A stretch of 64,000 nucleotides of DNA from UMGS172 sp045592985 (lineage in GTDB: Bacteria; Bacillota; Clostridia; Oscillospirales; Acutalibacteraceae): contig JAZNVU010000008.1 in assembly GCA_045592985.1 (NCBI GenBank), positions 1-64,000 of the forward strand, read 5' to 3'. Below the pieces are notes generated by a model. That model worked only from the letters and a program-made list of their open reading frames with translations. It searched no databases and was not told the origin of the DNA. This document shows positions 1-8,600 of this stretch, in pieces. How positions within the stretch are numbered: the first letter of the stretch is position 1; every line of letters begins with the position of its first letter. Made by a program: the position numbers and the translations under genes.

Positions 1-348
1 ATTGCATCCGAACACGCATTCAGTGATATTGAATTTGATGTGATGCGCGAAATGCTGACCATGTTCAAAAACGGCATTGACGAAATGAGCTACGAGCAAA
101 AGCGGGTTGCCATTCGTACTGTGGTGCGCCGCATCATCTGGGACGGTGAGAACGCTCACATCGTTCTCTTCGGCGCAGAAGGCGAGGACATTGAATACCC
201 CGACATTTCCCATCTGATGAAGGATTCCATCGCCGAAACCGAGGACGATGAGGAGCTTGTACCCTTTGTCGGGGAGGATATGGACGAAGATTCCTTGTCG
301 GATTTTGGTCCTGAGACTAAAACCCATTGGGGCGAGGATAGCAAATGA
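1..348 (+). CDS. Large serine recombinase, C-terminal end (partial, enters from left edge)
   Basis: The reading frame is open from base 1 and ends at a TGA at 346-348. The 115 visible residues match the C-terminal tail of large serine recombinases of Firmicutes mobile elements: a stretch SYEQKRVAIRTVVRRIIWDG followed by a short beta-strand region and an acidic tail. The catalytic N-terminal resolvase domain lies outside the window. The stop codon sits inside the 3' half of sigK, in a different frame, so this gene ends exactly at the junction of an element inserted in sigK. That is the arrangement expected of the recombinase that excises a sigK-intervening (skin-like) element, as SpoIVCA does in Bacillus subtilis. 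The family call is confident; the role in sigK rearrangement is inferred from position. Confidence 0.85.
   Translation: MASEHAFSDIEFDVMREMLTMFKNGIDEMSYEQKRVAIRTVVRRIIWDGENAHIVLFGAEGEDIEYPDISHLMKDSIAETEDDEELVPFVGEDMDEDSLSDFGPETKTHWGEDSK
344..348 (+). other. Putative recombination core (AATGA) at the sigK/element junction
   Basis: The five bases AATGA overlap the recombinase stop codon and encode part of the Asn-Glu of the conserved SigK sequence NEILM. As I recall it, the B. subtilis skin element recombines at a 5-bp AATGA repeat at this same codon position of sigK. The matching left-end copy lies outside the window, so the exact crossover cannot be confirmed here. Confidence 0.5.
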
Positions 349-697
349 AATTCTAATGTATTTCCGTTCTACCAAAAAAAGTGCGCAGGACGTATACATC
401 AGCGACCCAATTGACACCGACAAAGACGGTAACACGCTGACGCTTATTGATGTTTTGACCGACGAGTCCAACATCGAAGAAGAACTTGATACTAAAATCA
501 AACTCGAAAAATTAAAAAGTTATCTCAAAGACACTCTGCAACCGCGAGAACTTTACATTATTGATTTAAGATACGGATTGACTCGTGGTGAAGAATTAAC
601 CCAACGTGAGGTGGCAAAAATGCTAGGTATTAGCCGTTCTTACGTTAGTCGAATCGAAAAAAAGGCGCTTTTTAAACTGAGAAGCAGATTTAATTGA
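344..697 (+). CDS. sigK: RNA polymerase sporulation sigma factor SigK, C-terminal portion (interrupted gene)
   Basis: From NEILMYFRSTKKSAQDVY onward this is unmistakable SigK: the linker containing DPIDTDKDGN, region 3, and region 4 with the helix-turn-helix TQREVAKMLGISRSYVSRIE near the end. Regions 1 and 2, which hold core binding and -10 recognition, are absent. The frame continues upstream into unrelated element sequence. The break falls just before NEILM, the position where B. subtilis and Clostridioides difficile sigK are split by skin elements. Excision in the mother cell would join this half to the 5' half and restore late sporulation transcription. No ribosome-binding site is seen for separate translation; an ATG at 356 is internal. 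Confidence 0.85.
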   Translation, partial: NEILMYFRSTKKSAQDVYISDPIDTDKDGNTLTLIDVLTDESNIEEELDTKIKLEKLKSYLKDTLQPRELYIIDLRYGLTRGEELTQREVAKMLGISRSYVSRIEKKALFKLRSRFN

Positions 698-790
698 AAA
701 AGTTTTAAAGAAATCAAAAATATGGTGGAAATTTGAAAATTTGGTGTTATAATTACAATGAAATAATTTTTGTGTAAGAGGTGCACCAAA

Positions 791-1915
791 ATGTCAAACT
801 ACATAAGATACACATATCCCCAACTTGAAAAATTTTGCATTGACTGCTTCGGTAAATTCGGTTTCAACGCAGAAGAAAGCAAGATAATTACCGATGTTCT
901 TCTTCTTTCCGACCTTTACGGAATCGAGTCTCACGGTATGCAGCGTCTTGCCCGCTACCACAAAGGCATTGAAAAAGGTCTTATTAAGGTAGATGCAAAA
1001 CCCGAAGTTGTTTTCGAGACTCCTGTTTCGGCTGTTATCGAAGGTAACGACGGTATGGGTCAGCTTATTGGCCACAAGGCAATGAATATTGCTATCGAAA
1101 AGGCCAAGACCACCGGCATGGCTATTGTTACCGTTCGTAATTCCAACCATTTCGGAATTGCCGGCTACTACGCAAAAATGGCTTGCGATGCAGGTCTTAT
1201 CGGTATGGCTTTCACCAACTCAGAGGCTATAATGGTTCCGACTTTCGGTCGCCTTGCAATGCTCGGTTCAAACCCCATTGCTATTGCAATGCCTGCCGAA
1301 CCGTATGATTTCTTCTTTGATGCCTCGACCACCGTTGTAACCCGCGGAAAACTTGAAATTTATAACAAACTCGGCAAACCGTTACCCGAAGGTTGGGCAC
1401 TTAACGCTCAGGGTAAAGGAAGTACCGATGCTGCCGATGTTCTTAAAAACATCGTTGCCAAAAACGGCGGCGGTATCATGCCTTTGGGCGGCGAGACCGA
1501 GCAGTTGGGTTCTCATAAAGGCTACGGCTACGGCATGTTCTGTGAGATTTTCACTTCTATTTTGTCAATGGGTCTTACCTCTAACCATACTCATGTAGGC
1601 GGCAAAGGCGGTACCTGCCACGGCTTTATCGCTATTGACCCCAAGGTATTCGGTGACCCTGCCGAAATCAAAGAGCATCTGTCCACTTTCCTTCGTGAAC
1701 TTCGCGAGAGTCCGAAGAGTGAGGGTGCTACCAGAATCTACACCCACGGTGAGAAAGAAATTGCCGCTAAAGCCGACCGACTCCAGAATGGTATCGACGT
1801 TAATATCAATACTGTTGCCGAAATGTTTGACATGTGCAACTACGTAGGTCTTAATCCTGTTGATTACCTTGGTGATGTCAAGTTCGATAACGCCACCGCA
1901 AGTTCGTATAAATAA
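791..1915 (+). CDS. Malate/L-lactate dehydrogenase family oxidoreductase (Ldh_2)
   Basis: This 374-residue protein belongs to the NAD(P)-dependent malate/L-lactate/sulfolactate dehydrogenase family, which is unrelated to classical LDH. Typical landmarks are DLYGIESHGMQRLARY near residue 45, the NSNHFGIAGYYA segment with the catalytic-type His, GSNPIAIAMP, and a late GYGYGMFCEI segment. The ATG at 791 is chosen because AAGAGG lies 8-12 bases before it; a TTG at 770 in the same frame has no such site. The malic enzyme starts 15 bases downstream, so the pair is probably one operon that interconverts malate, oxaloacetate and pyruvate with redox cofactor. Exact substrate (malate, lactate, ureidoglycolate or sulfolactate) cannot be read from the sequence. 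A TATAAT at 748-753 is a plausible -10 without a clear -35. Confidence 0.85.
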   Translation: MSNYIRYTYPQLEKFCIDCFGKFGFNAEESKIITDVLLLSDLYGIESHGMQRLARYHKGIEKGLIKVDAKPEVVFETPVSAVIEGNDGMGQLIGHKAMNIAIEKAKTTGMAIVTVRNSNHFGIAGYYAKMACDAGLIGMAFTNSEAIMVPTFGRLAMLGSNPIAIAMPAEPYDFFFDASTTVVTRGKLEIYNKLGKPLPEGWALNAQGKGSTDAADVLKNIVAKNGGGIMPLGGETEQLGSHKGYGYGMFCEIFTSILSMGLTSNHTHVGGKGGTCHGFIAIDPKVFGDPAEIKEHLSTFLRELRESPKSEGATRIYTHGEKEIAAKADRLQNGIDVNINTVAEMFDMCNYVGLNPVDYLGDVKFDNATASSYK

Positions 1916-1930
1916 TAGGGGGAAAAAGAA

Positions 1931-3109
1931 ATGGATATCAAAAAAGCCGCACTTGAAAAGCACTATGAGTGGGCGGGAAAAATCGAGGTAAAATCAAGAA
2001 CTCCCGTCACCAATAAAGAGCAGTTGTCTCTTGCCTACACCCCCGGTGTTGCCGAGCCTTGCCTTGAGATTAATAAGGATTACAATAAATCGTTTGAACT
2101 TACTCGCCGTTGGAACTCGGTAGCCGTTGTAACCGATGGTACCGCTGTTTTGGGTCTGGGTGATATCGGTCCCGAAGCAGGTATGCCGGTTATGGAAGGC
2201 AAGTGCGTATTGTTTAAAGAGTTCGCCGATGTTGACGCATATCCTATCTGCCTCAGAACAAAGGATGTTGACGAAATAGTCAGAACCGTTTATTTGATTT
2301 CCGGCGGTTTTGGCGGCGTAAACCTTGAAGATATCGCTGCTCCCCGTTGCTTTGAGATTGAAAAGAAACTTAAAGAGATTTGTGATATTCCTGTATTCCA
2401 TGATGACCAACACGGTACCGCCGTTGTTGTCGGTGCAGCCTTGCTTAACGCTCTCCGCCTTACCAAAAAGGAAATAGGCGAGATAAAGTGTGTTATCAAC
2501 GGTGCAGGTTCAGCAGGCATCGCTATCGGTAAACATCTTTTAAAACTTGGCGTTAAAAATCTTACCATGGTCGACCGTTTCGGTATCATCTGCGAAGGCA
2601 TGGAAGGTCTTAACCCCGCACATGAGGAGATGTCGAAACTCACCAATCGCGCAAAGTTGCAGGGAACTCTTGCAGATGCCATTAAGGGTGCCGATGTATT
2701 TGTAGGCGTTTCGGCTCCTAATTGTGTAACCGAGGATATGATAAAGTCGATGAACACCGACCCCATCGTATTCCCTATGGCAAACCCTGTGCCCGAAATC
2801 ATGCCTGACCTTGCTAAAGCCGCAGGCGCACGTGTTGTCGGCACCGGAAGAAGCGACTTCCCCAACCAGATAAACAATGTTATGGCATTCCCCGGAATCT
2901 TCCGCGGAGCCTTGGACGTAAGAGCCTCCGATATCAATGAGGAAATGCAGATGGCAGCATCTCTTGCTATTGCATCGCTCGTGACGGACGAAGAACTTAA
3001 TGAGGACTACATAATGCCGTTTGCTTTCGACGAGCGCATCGGTAAAACGGTTGCCGCCAAGGTTGCCGAAGCCGCTATCGCTTCAGGCGTTGCAAGAATT
3101 ACGAAATAA
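1931..3109 (+). CDS. Malic enzyme (malate dehydrogenase, oxaloacetate-decarboxylating)
   Basis: The 392-residue product is the short bacterial malic enzyme, converting malate to pyruvate and CO2 with reduction of NAD(P). Visible hallmarks are AYTPGVAEPC (with the catalytic Tyr), GLGDIGPEAGMPVMEGK (with the catalytic Lys), the metal-ligand segment HDDQHGTA, the Rossmann motif GAGSAGIAIG, and the C-terminal SDFPNQINNVMAFPGIFRG. No phosphotransacetylase-like extension is present. The start follows a strong AGGGGG site. It is the second gene of the operon begun at 791 and is closed by a terminator just after the stop. Confidence 0.95.
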   Translation: MDIKKAALEKHYEWAGKIEVKSRTPVTNKEQLSLAYTPGVAEPCLEINKDYNKSFELTRRWNSVAVVTDGTAVLGLGDIGPEAGMPVMEGKCVLFKEFADVDAYPICLRTKDVDEIVRTVYLISGGFGGVNLEDIAAPRCFEIEKKLKEICDIPVFHDDQHGTAVVVGAALLNALRLTKKEIGEIKCVINGAGSAGIAIGKHLLKLGVKNLTMVDRFGIICEGMEGLNPAHEEMSKLTNRAKLQGTLADAIKGADVFVGVSAPNCVTEDMIKSMNTDPIVFPMANPVPEIMPDLAKAAGARVVGTGRSDFPNQINNVMAFPGIFRGALDVRASDINEEMQMAASLAIASLVTDEELNEDYIMPFAFDERIGKTVAAKVAEAAIASGVARITK

Positions 3110-3114
3110 TATCA

Positions 3115-3156
3115 AAAAACGTTCTCTGATTGGGTCTCCGATCCGAGGACGTTTTT
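3115..3156 (+). terminator. Rho-independent terminator after malic enzyme
   Basis: Arms AAAAACGTTCTC and GAGGACGTTTTT pair over 12 bases with one G-T wobble around an 18-base loop and end in a T run. Confidence 0.85.
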
Positions 3157-3194
3157 ATGTTTATGATTGCGGATAAAAGTGATAGGTGATACGT

Positions 3195-5014
3195 ATGAAA
3201 GAATTACTTAATTAAAAAACGGAAAATTATATTTAAACGACGAGGAGTTTTATCTCATTTCGGGTGATATTCACTATTTCAGAATACATCCGTCGCAGTG
3301 GAGAGAGCGTCTTCGTCTAATGAAAGATTTTGGAATGACAGCCATTCAAACCTACTGCGCATGGAACCTTCATGAGCCTAAAAAAGGTGAGTTTGATTTT
3401 GAAGGTATGTTAGACCTTGGAAAATTCATTGACATCTGTGCTGAGGAGGGTCTTAAAGTGATGCTAAGACCTGCTCCGTATATCTGCTCGGAGTGTGATT
3501 TTGGCGGAATACCTTCATGGATACTCAAAGACCGCGATATCGTTATCCGTTCCATGGACGAGCGTTATATCGGTGCTGTGGATGATTACTACAAGGAAAT
3601 AACCAAAATCATCGTTCCGCGTCTTTCGACCAATGGCGGTCCTATTATTGCGTTAGCACTTGAAAATGAGTTTGGCGGCGTTTGCAACGATGTGCCTTAT
3701 TTGCAGGCACATGCCGATATTTTAACCAAATACGGCTGTGATGTGCCTTACTACACTACCGACGGAGCGGTTAGAAACTGGCTTATAACAGGCACTGTTC
3801 CCGGTTCAATTTTAGAGGGACTCAATTTTCGTTCAACTCCCGGTGTGCCAACAAGAGCCAAGGTTCATCATGATGCTGCCAATCCCGATAAGCCGTATTT
3901 TATAGGCGAACTCTGGGCAGGACGTTCCAATTACTGGGGCGAACCGTTTCACTACCGTGACCCGAAAGAGACTGCTGATTGCTTTAAAGAAGCGTTGGAA
4001 CTTGGCGCTTACGTCAACTTCTATATGTTCTCAGGCGGCACCAACTTTGGTGCATTCAGTGGCGCTATTGTTGGCAAATCGTATTCTCCTCGTCCCGACA
4101 CTCCGTCGAGATATATTGCCCATACAACCTCGTATGATGAAGATGCTCCGATTAGCGAAAACGGTGTTCCTACCGAGAAATATTGGCTCTGCCGCGATAT
4201 TTTGGATGAGTTTTTGGGCAAACCTAAAAGAGAGCGTGAGCCTTATGACTATAAAGTGCAAAAGGTACTTAATGTTGAACTGAACGAGGCAGCATGTCTG
4301 TTTGATAACCTTGATGCCTTAACCGAAATCGAGGTTGATTCAGTAAAACCCAAACTTATGGAAGATATCGGTCAGGACTACGGTTTTATTCTTTATTCAT
4401 CCCAGGTTCCGTCGTTTGGTTTTGAAATCGATTCAAAATTAAGACTCGGAGAGACGAAAGACCGTGCAACTATTTATGTAAACGGCGAGTACAAAGGTCT
4501 TTACATGCGTGACCGTATAACCGACCCCATTCCACTTAAAATGCCGATAGAGGGCGTAAAACTTGATGTTTTGGTTGAAAATATTGCACGTTGCAACACA
4601 ACGGGTGAGCAATTCAACAACCGCAAGGGTATTTACGGCGACGTTTTCTTTAACGATACAAGAATTCGTTACTGGAAAAACCGCGCTATAACCCTCAAAG
4701 ATATAAGCGGTCTTAAATATCAGCCGATTACCGACGAAATCAAAGACGATATGCCGGTTTTCTTAAAAGGCACTTTCGATGCCAAGGCAGGTGTCGACAC
4801 CTTTGTTAAGACCATCGGTTTTACCCGAGGATACGTTTGGATAAACGGTTTTAACTTGGGTAGGTTCTGGGATATCGGCCCTCAGTACACACTTTATGTG
4901 CCGGGTGCGTTGCTCAAAGATAAAGATAACGTGATTGAAATCTTTGATGTAAATCCCAAAAACAACCCGAGAAAAGTCGACCTTATCGACCGTCATATTA
5001 TGGAAATGGATTAA
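3195..5014 (+). CDS. GH35 beta-galactosidase, apparent frameshift near the N-terminus
   Basis: The main frame (about 600 residues) is a glycoside hydrolase family 35 beta-galactosidase. It has SGDIHYFRIHPSQWRERL at the N-terminus, the acid/base Glu in ALENEFGG (about 3658-3681) and the nucleophile region FIGELWAGRSNYWG (about 3898-3940). The conserved SGDIHYFRI segment lies at about 3262-3290, upstream of the first ATG of that frame at 3320, so 3320 is not the true start. An ATG at 3195 with AGGTGA before it encodes MKELLN and then hits TAA at 3213. Adding one base near 3209-3213 would fuse MKELLN to LKNGKLYLNDEEFYLISG, the normal family N-terminus. It is therefore either a recent single-base deletion or a sequencing error. 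There is no signal peptide, so a functional enzyme would be cytoplasmic. Confidence 0.85.
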
Positions 5015-5021
5015 TTTTTTT

Positions 5022-5059
5022 CTCCGCATCTGCTTTTTGCCGGTGCGGAGATTATTTTT
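5022..5059 (+). terminator. Rho-independent terminator after GH35 gene
   Basis: CTCCGCA and TGCGGAG form a 7-base stem followed by ATTATTTTT. Confidence 0.8.
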
Positions 5060-5172
5060 GTTTTAAATTTAGGTAAAAAGGCTTTTAATTTTGGCGAATT
5101 TGTGGTAAAATCAAATAGATTGTTTTTGTAAATAAAAAGCCAAGGGCTTGTAACCTTTAAAAGGAGAAAGAA

Positions 5173-7899
5173 ATGGGATTATTTAAGAAACTTTTCGGTA
5201 ATTACAGTGAAAAGGAAATAAAAAGGATTCTGCCATTGCAACAGCAGGTGCTGGCGCTTGAAGAAAAGTATGCTGCCATGAGTGATGACGAACTGAAAGG
5301 CATGACCGATAAATTTAAAGCACAGTTAAACGAGGGCAAACCGCTTGACGCTTTGTTGCCCGATGCGTTTGCTGTTTGCCGTGAGGCGGGTTGGCGTGTG
5401 CTTTCGATGAAGCACTTTCCCGTTCAGATTTTGGGCGGTATCATACTCCATCAGGGACGTATCAGCGAAATGCGTACAGGTGAAGGTAAAACGCTTGTTG
5501 CAACGCTTCCTGCCTACCTTAATGCACTTACCGGCAAGGGTGTTCATATTGTTACGGTCAATGATTATCTTGCCCGCCGAGACAGCGAGTGGATGGGTAA
5601 AATCTACACTTTCTTGGGTCTTACCGTTGGTCTTGTTGTGCCGGGTATGAGCAATGAAGAAAAGAAAATCGCCTATAACGCCGATATTACCTACTGCACA
5701 AATAACGAACTGGGCTTTGACTATTTGCGTGACAACATGGTCATTTATAAAGAGCAAAAGGTTCAGCGCGAGCACAATTTTGCTATTGTTGACGAGGTTG
5801 ACTCTATTCTCATAGACGAGGCAAGAACACCGCTTATTATTTCGGGACGTGGTGATAAATCTTCCGACCTTTATCTTTCGGCAAATAAGTTTGCGCGTGG
5901 ATTAAAATGTGTTAAAATTCGCGAAAGCGACGACAAAAAAACCGACGAAGAGCAACAAATCGACGGCGATTACGTAGTCGACGAAAAAGCCAAGACCTGC
6001 ACGCTTACACCACAGGGTGTTGAAAAGGCTGAAAAGTATTTTAATATCGAAAATCTTAACGATGCCGATAATATCACTGTTGCCCACCACATTCAGCAGG
6101 CTATTAAGGCTTACGGAATTATGAAACGTGATGTTGACTACGTTGTAAAAGACGGTGAAGTGCTTATCGTTGACGAATTTACGGGACGAATTATGTACGG
6201 CCGCCGTTACAACGAGGGTTTGCATCAGGCCATTGAAGCCAAAGAGGGTGTTAAGGTCGCACACGAGTCCAAAACGCTTGCCACTATTACTTTCCAGAAT
6301 TTCTTCCGTCTTTACAACAAACTTTCGGGTATGACGGGTACAGCCCGTACCGAAGAGGTCGAATTCCAGCAGATTTATAAACTTGACGTTGTCGAAATTC
6401 CCACCAATAAGCCGGTTATCCGTGACGATAAACCCGATGTTGTTTATAAGACCGAAAGAGCCAAATTCAATGCGGTTGTTGAAAACGTTGCCGAGTGCAA
6501 CGCTAAAGGTCAACCGGTGCTTGTTGGTACTATTTCGATTGAAAAATCCGAAGTTTTGAGTGCGTTGCTCAAGAAAAAAGGTATTAAACACAACGTACTC
6601 AATGCCAAATACCATGACAAGGAAGCCGAAATTATTGCTCAGGCAGGTAAATTCGGCGCTGTTACCATTGCCACCAACATGGCAGGACGCGGTACTGATA
6701 TCATGCTGGGCGGTAATGCCGAGTATCTTGCCAAGGCAGAACTCAAAAAATTGGGATATTCCGACGAAATAATTTCCGAAGCAACCGGTTTTGCCGAAAC
6801 GCAAGACGCCGATATTTTAAAAGCAAGAGCCGAGTATGCCGAGTACCACGAAAAACACAAGGCAGAAATTGCGCCCGAAGCCGAAAAGGTAAGGGAAGCA
6901 GGCGGTTTGTTTATCATAGGCACCGAGCGACACGAATCAAGACGAATCGACAATCAGTTAAGAGGTCGTGCTGGCCGTCAGGGTGACCCCGGTACCAGTA
7001 GATTCTACGTATCGCTTGAAGACGACCTTATGCGTTTGTTTGGCGGTGAACGTGTCTATGCCATGATGGAAATGCTTAAAGTTGACGAAAACATTCCGCT
7101 TGAAACAAATATTTTGTCGAGGTCTATCGAAGGCGCTCAGCAAAAGATTGAATCGCGCAATTTTGCCATCCGAAAGAACGTTCTCGACTATGACGACGTC
7201 ATGAACAAACAGCGCGAACTTATCTATAATCAGCGCAACCGCGTGCTTGATGGTGAGGATATCAGCGAAACCGTAAGAAAAATGATTGACGACACGGTTG
7301 AAGCAACCGTTGACCAATACGTTGCCGGCGACGTTGCCGAGGATTGGAACCTTGACGGACTTCGTGACCATTTCCGTGGTTGGATATTGGGCGACGATGA
7401 CCTCAAATTCACCGTTCGTGAACTTGACGAGCAGGATAAAAAGAGCATTACAAACTTTGTACTCGACTGCGCAAACAAAGCATATGAGGCAAAAGAAAAA
7501 GAACTTGGCGAGACTTTAATGCGTGAGGTTGAACGTGTAATGTTACTCCGCAGCGTTGATACCCATTGGATGGACCACATCGACGCTATGGATGAACTTC
7601 GTCAGGGTATTGGTCTTCGCGCCTACGGTCAGCATGACCCGGTTGTTGCCTACCGTAACGAGGGATATGATATGTTCAATGCTATGACGGATTCTATCCG
7701 TGAAGACACTTCAAAAATGGTGCTGTGTGTAAAGATAAAGCGTCAGGACGAAGAGATTAAGCGTGAAAAGGTAGCAGAGGAAGAAAATACAGATAAGAAC
7801 GCAACCGTCAGAGGGAAGGGTGTTGTAAGCAAAAACTCGCTCTGCCCCTGCGGAAGCGGACTTAAATATAAACGTTGCTGCGGAAAAGATATAGATTAA
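5173..7899 (+). CDS. secA: Preprotein translocase ATPase SecA
   Basis: This 908-residue protein is the ATPase motor that drives unfolded preproteins through SecYEG at the membrane. The nucleotide-binding site has MRTGEGKTLVATLP (Walker A, about residue 100) and DEVDSILIDEARTPLIISG (Walker B). The preprotein cross-linking domain contains VDEFTGRIMYGRRYNEGLHQAIEA, and motif VI lies in RGRAGRQGDPG. The helical scaffold follows, and the extreme C-terminus has the zinc-binding SEC-C motif CPCGSGLKYKRCCG, which contacts SecB or lipids in relatives. Length and domain order are normal. The start is preceded by AAAGGAGAAAG. I see no SecM-like arrest leader in front; the 113 bases upstream hold only a terminator and an AT-rich promoter region. 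Confidence 0.98.
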   Translation: MGLFKKLFGNYSEKEIKRILPLQQQVLALEEKYAAMSDDELKGMTDKFKAQLNEGKPLDALLPDAFAVCREAGWRVLSMKHFPVQILGGIILHQGRISEMRTGEGKTLVATLPAYLNALTGKGVHIVTVNDYLARRDSEWMGKIYTFLGLTVGLVVPGMSNEEKKIAYNADITYCTNNELGFDYLRDNMVIYKEQKVQREHNFAIVDEVDSILIDEARTPLIISGRGDKSSDLYLSANKFARGLKCVKIRESDDKKTDEEQQIDGDYVVDEKAKTCTLTPQGVEKAEKYFNIENLNDADNITVAHHIQQAIKAYGIMKRDVDYVVKDGEVLIVDEFTGRIMYGRRYNEGLHQAIEAKEGVKVAHESKTLATITFQNFFRLYNKLSGMTGTARTEEVEFQQIYKLDVVEIPTNKPVIRDDKPDVVYKTERAKFNAVVENVAECNAKGQPVLVGTISIEKSEVLSALLKKKGIKHNVLNAKYHDKEAEIIAQAGKFGAVTIATNMAGRGTDIMLGGNAEYLAKAELKKLGYSDEIISEATGFAETQDADILKARAEYAEYHEKHKAEIAPEAEKVREAGGLFIIGTERHESRRIDNQLRGRAGRQGDPGTSRFYVSLEDDLMRLFGGERVYAMMEMLKVDENIPLETNILSRSIEGAQQKIESRNFAIRKNVLDYDDVMNKQRELIYNQRNRVLDGEDISETVRKMIDDTVEATVDQYVAGDVAEDWNLDGLRDHFRGWILGDDDLKFTVRELDEQDKKSITNFVLDCANKAYEAKEKELGETLMREVERVMLLRSVDTHWMDHIDAMDELRQGIGLRAYGQHDPVVAYRNEGYDMFNAMTDSIREDTSKMVLCVKIKRQDEEIKREKVAEEENTDKNATVRGKGVVSKNSLCPCGSGLKYKRCCGKDID

Positions 7900-7963
7900 G
7901 ATAAATTTTGGTAGACTATTTCAAAAAACTGTGAGTTTTGGTATACCACAAGCGAGGTGTAAA

Positions 7964-8590
7964 ATGCATATTCCGTTAAGCGAAACAAAGGCAATAGAAA
8001 TACTGTCTTTTAATGAGGCGTTGTTGGAAGAACAGTCAAGTTCGCACGATTATGACGGTGACAAGTGGCTGTATGTTCCGTGCCATTATTCCGAGTACCG
8101 TTATATTCTGGGCACAAAGGGTAAAAATCCGCTTATTTGCATTGGTATTAATCCGTCAACTGCGGCACCTGACGACCTTGACAACACTTTAAAAAGTGTA
8201 GAAAGAATAGCCCATTTTAACGGGTACGATTCTTTTATAATGTTTAACGTTTATCCACAAAGGGCAACCGACCCTAACGATATGGATAAAAACTTTAATG
8301 GACCCATGCACGAGCAAAACATGACGGCTTTCCGTTATATTTTGTCGCTTTATAAAGACGGCAACAAACCTTCGGTCTGGGCGGCATGGGGCACCATAAT
8401 TGAAAAAAGAGATTATTTAAAGCAATGCGTCCGCGATATGGTAACAATCGGTGAGGAGTATGGCGCTTGCTGGTATACCGCAGGTGCGCGGTCAAAGTCC
8501 AAAGGGCATCCGCACCATCCGTTGTACCTTAAAAAGGACAGTGCGGTTGATATTTTTAGTGACATTCTAACGTATCTGGATAATATTTAG
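7964..8590 (+). CDS. DUF1643 family protein
   Basis: A 208-residue soluble protein of the DUF1643 family, recognised by the core LICIGINPSTA, the following NTLKSVERIA, the FNVYPQRATDP segment and the C-terminal KGHPHHPLYL. The family is widespread in bacteria and phages; its biochemical role is unknown to me. The ATG at 7964 follows GCGAGGTGTAAA, which is a better site than the GTG at 7931. It lies 64 bases after secA and 10 bases before the next gene, so it may be read in the secA transcript or with the following membrane protein. No signal peptide or membrane segment is present. Confidence 0.75.
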   Translation: MHIPLSETKAIEILSFNEALLEEQSSSHDYDGDKWLYVPCHYSEYRYILGTKGKNPLICIGINPSTAAPDDLDNTLKSVERIAHFNGYDSFIMFNVYPQRATDPNDMDKNFNGPMHEQNMTAFRYILSLYKDGNKPSVWAAWGTIIEKRDYLKQCVRDMVTIGEEYGACWYTAGARSKSKGHPHHPLYLKKDSAVDIFSDILTYLDNI

Positions 8591-8600
8591 GGGGAAAATC

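Noticed and set aside
3320..3322. ATG 3320 as the GH35 start
   Set aside because: It would remove the conserved SGDIHYFRI segment encoded just upstream in the same frame, and there is no ribosome site.
5060..5172. SecM-type arrest leader or clear promoter before secA
   Set aside because: No small ORF with a ribosome site was found; TTGGCG and TAAAAT are present but only 9 bases apart.
5902..6804. Minus-strand ORF of 300 codons inside secA
   Set aside because: Shadow of secA with no recognisable motif and no start signal.
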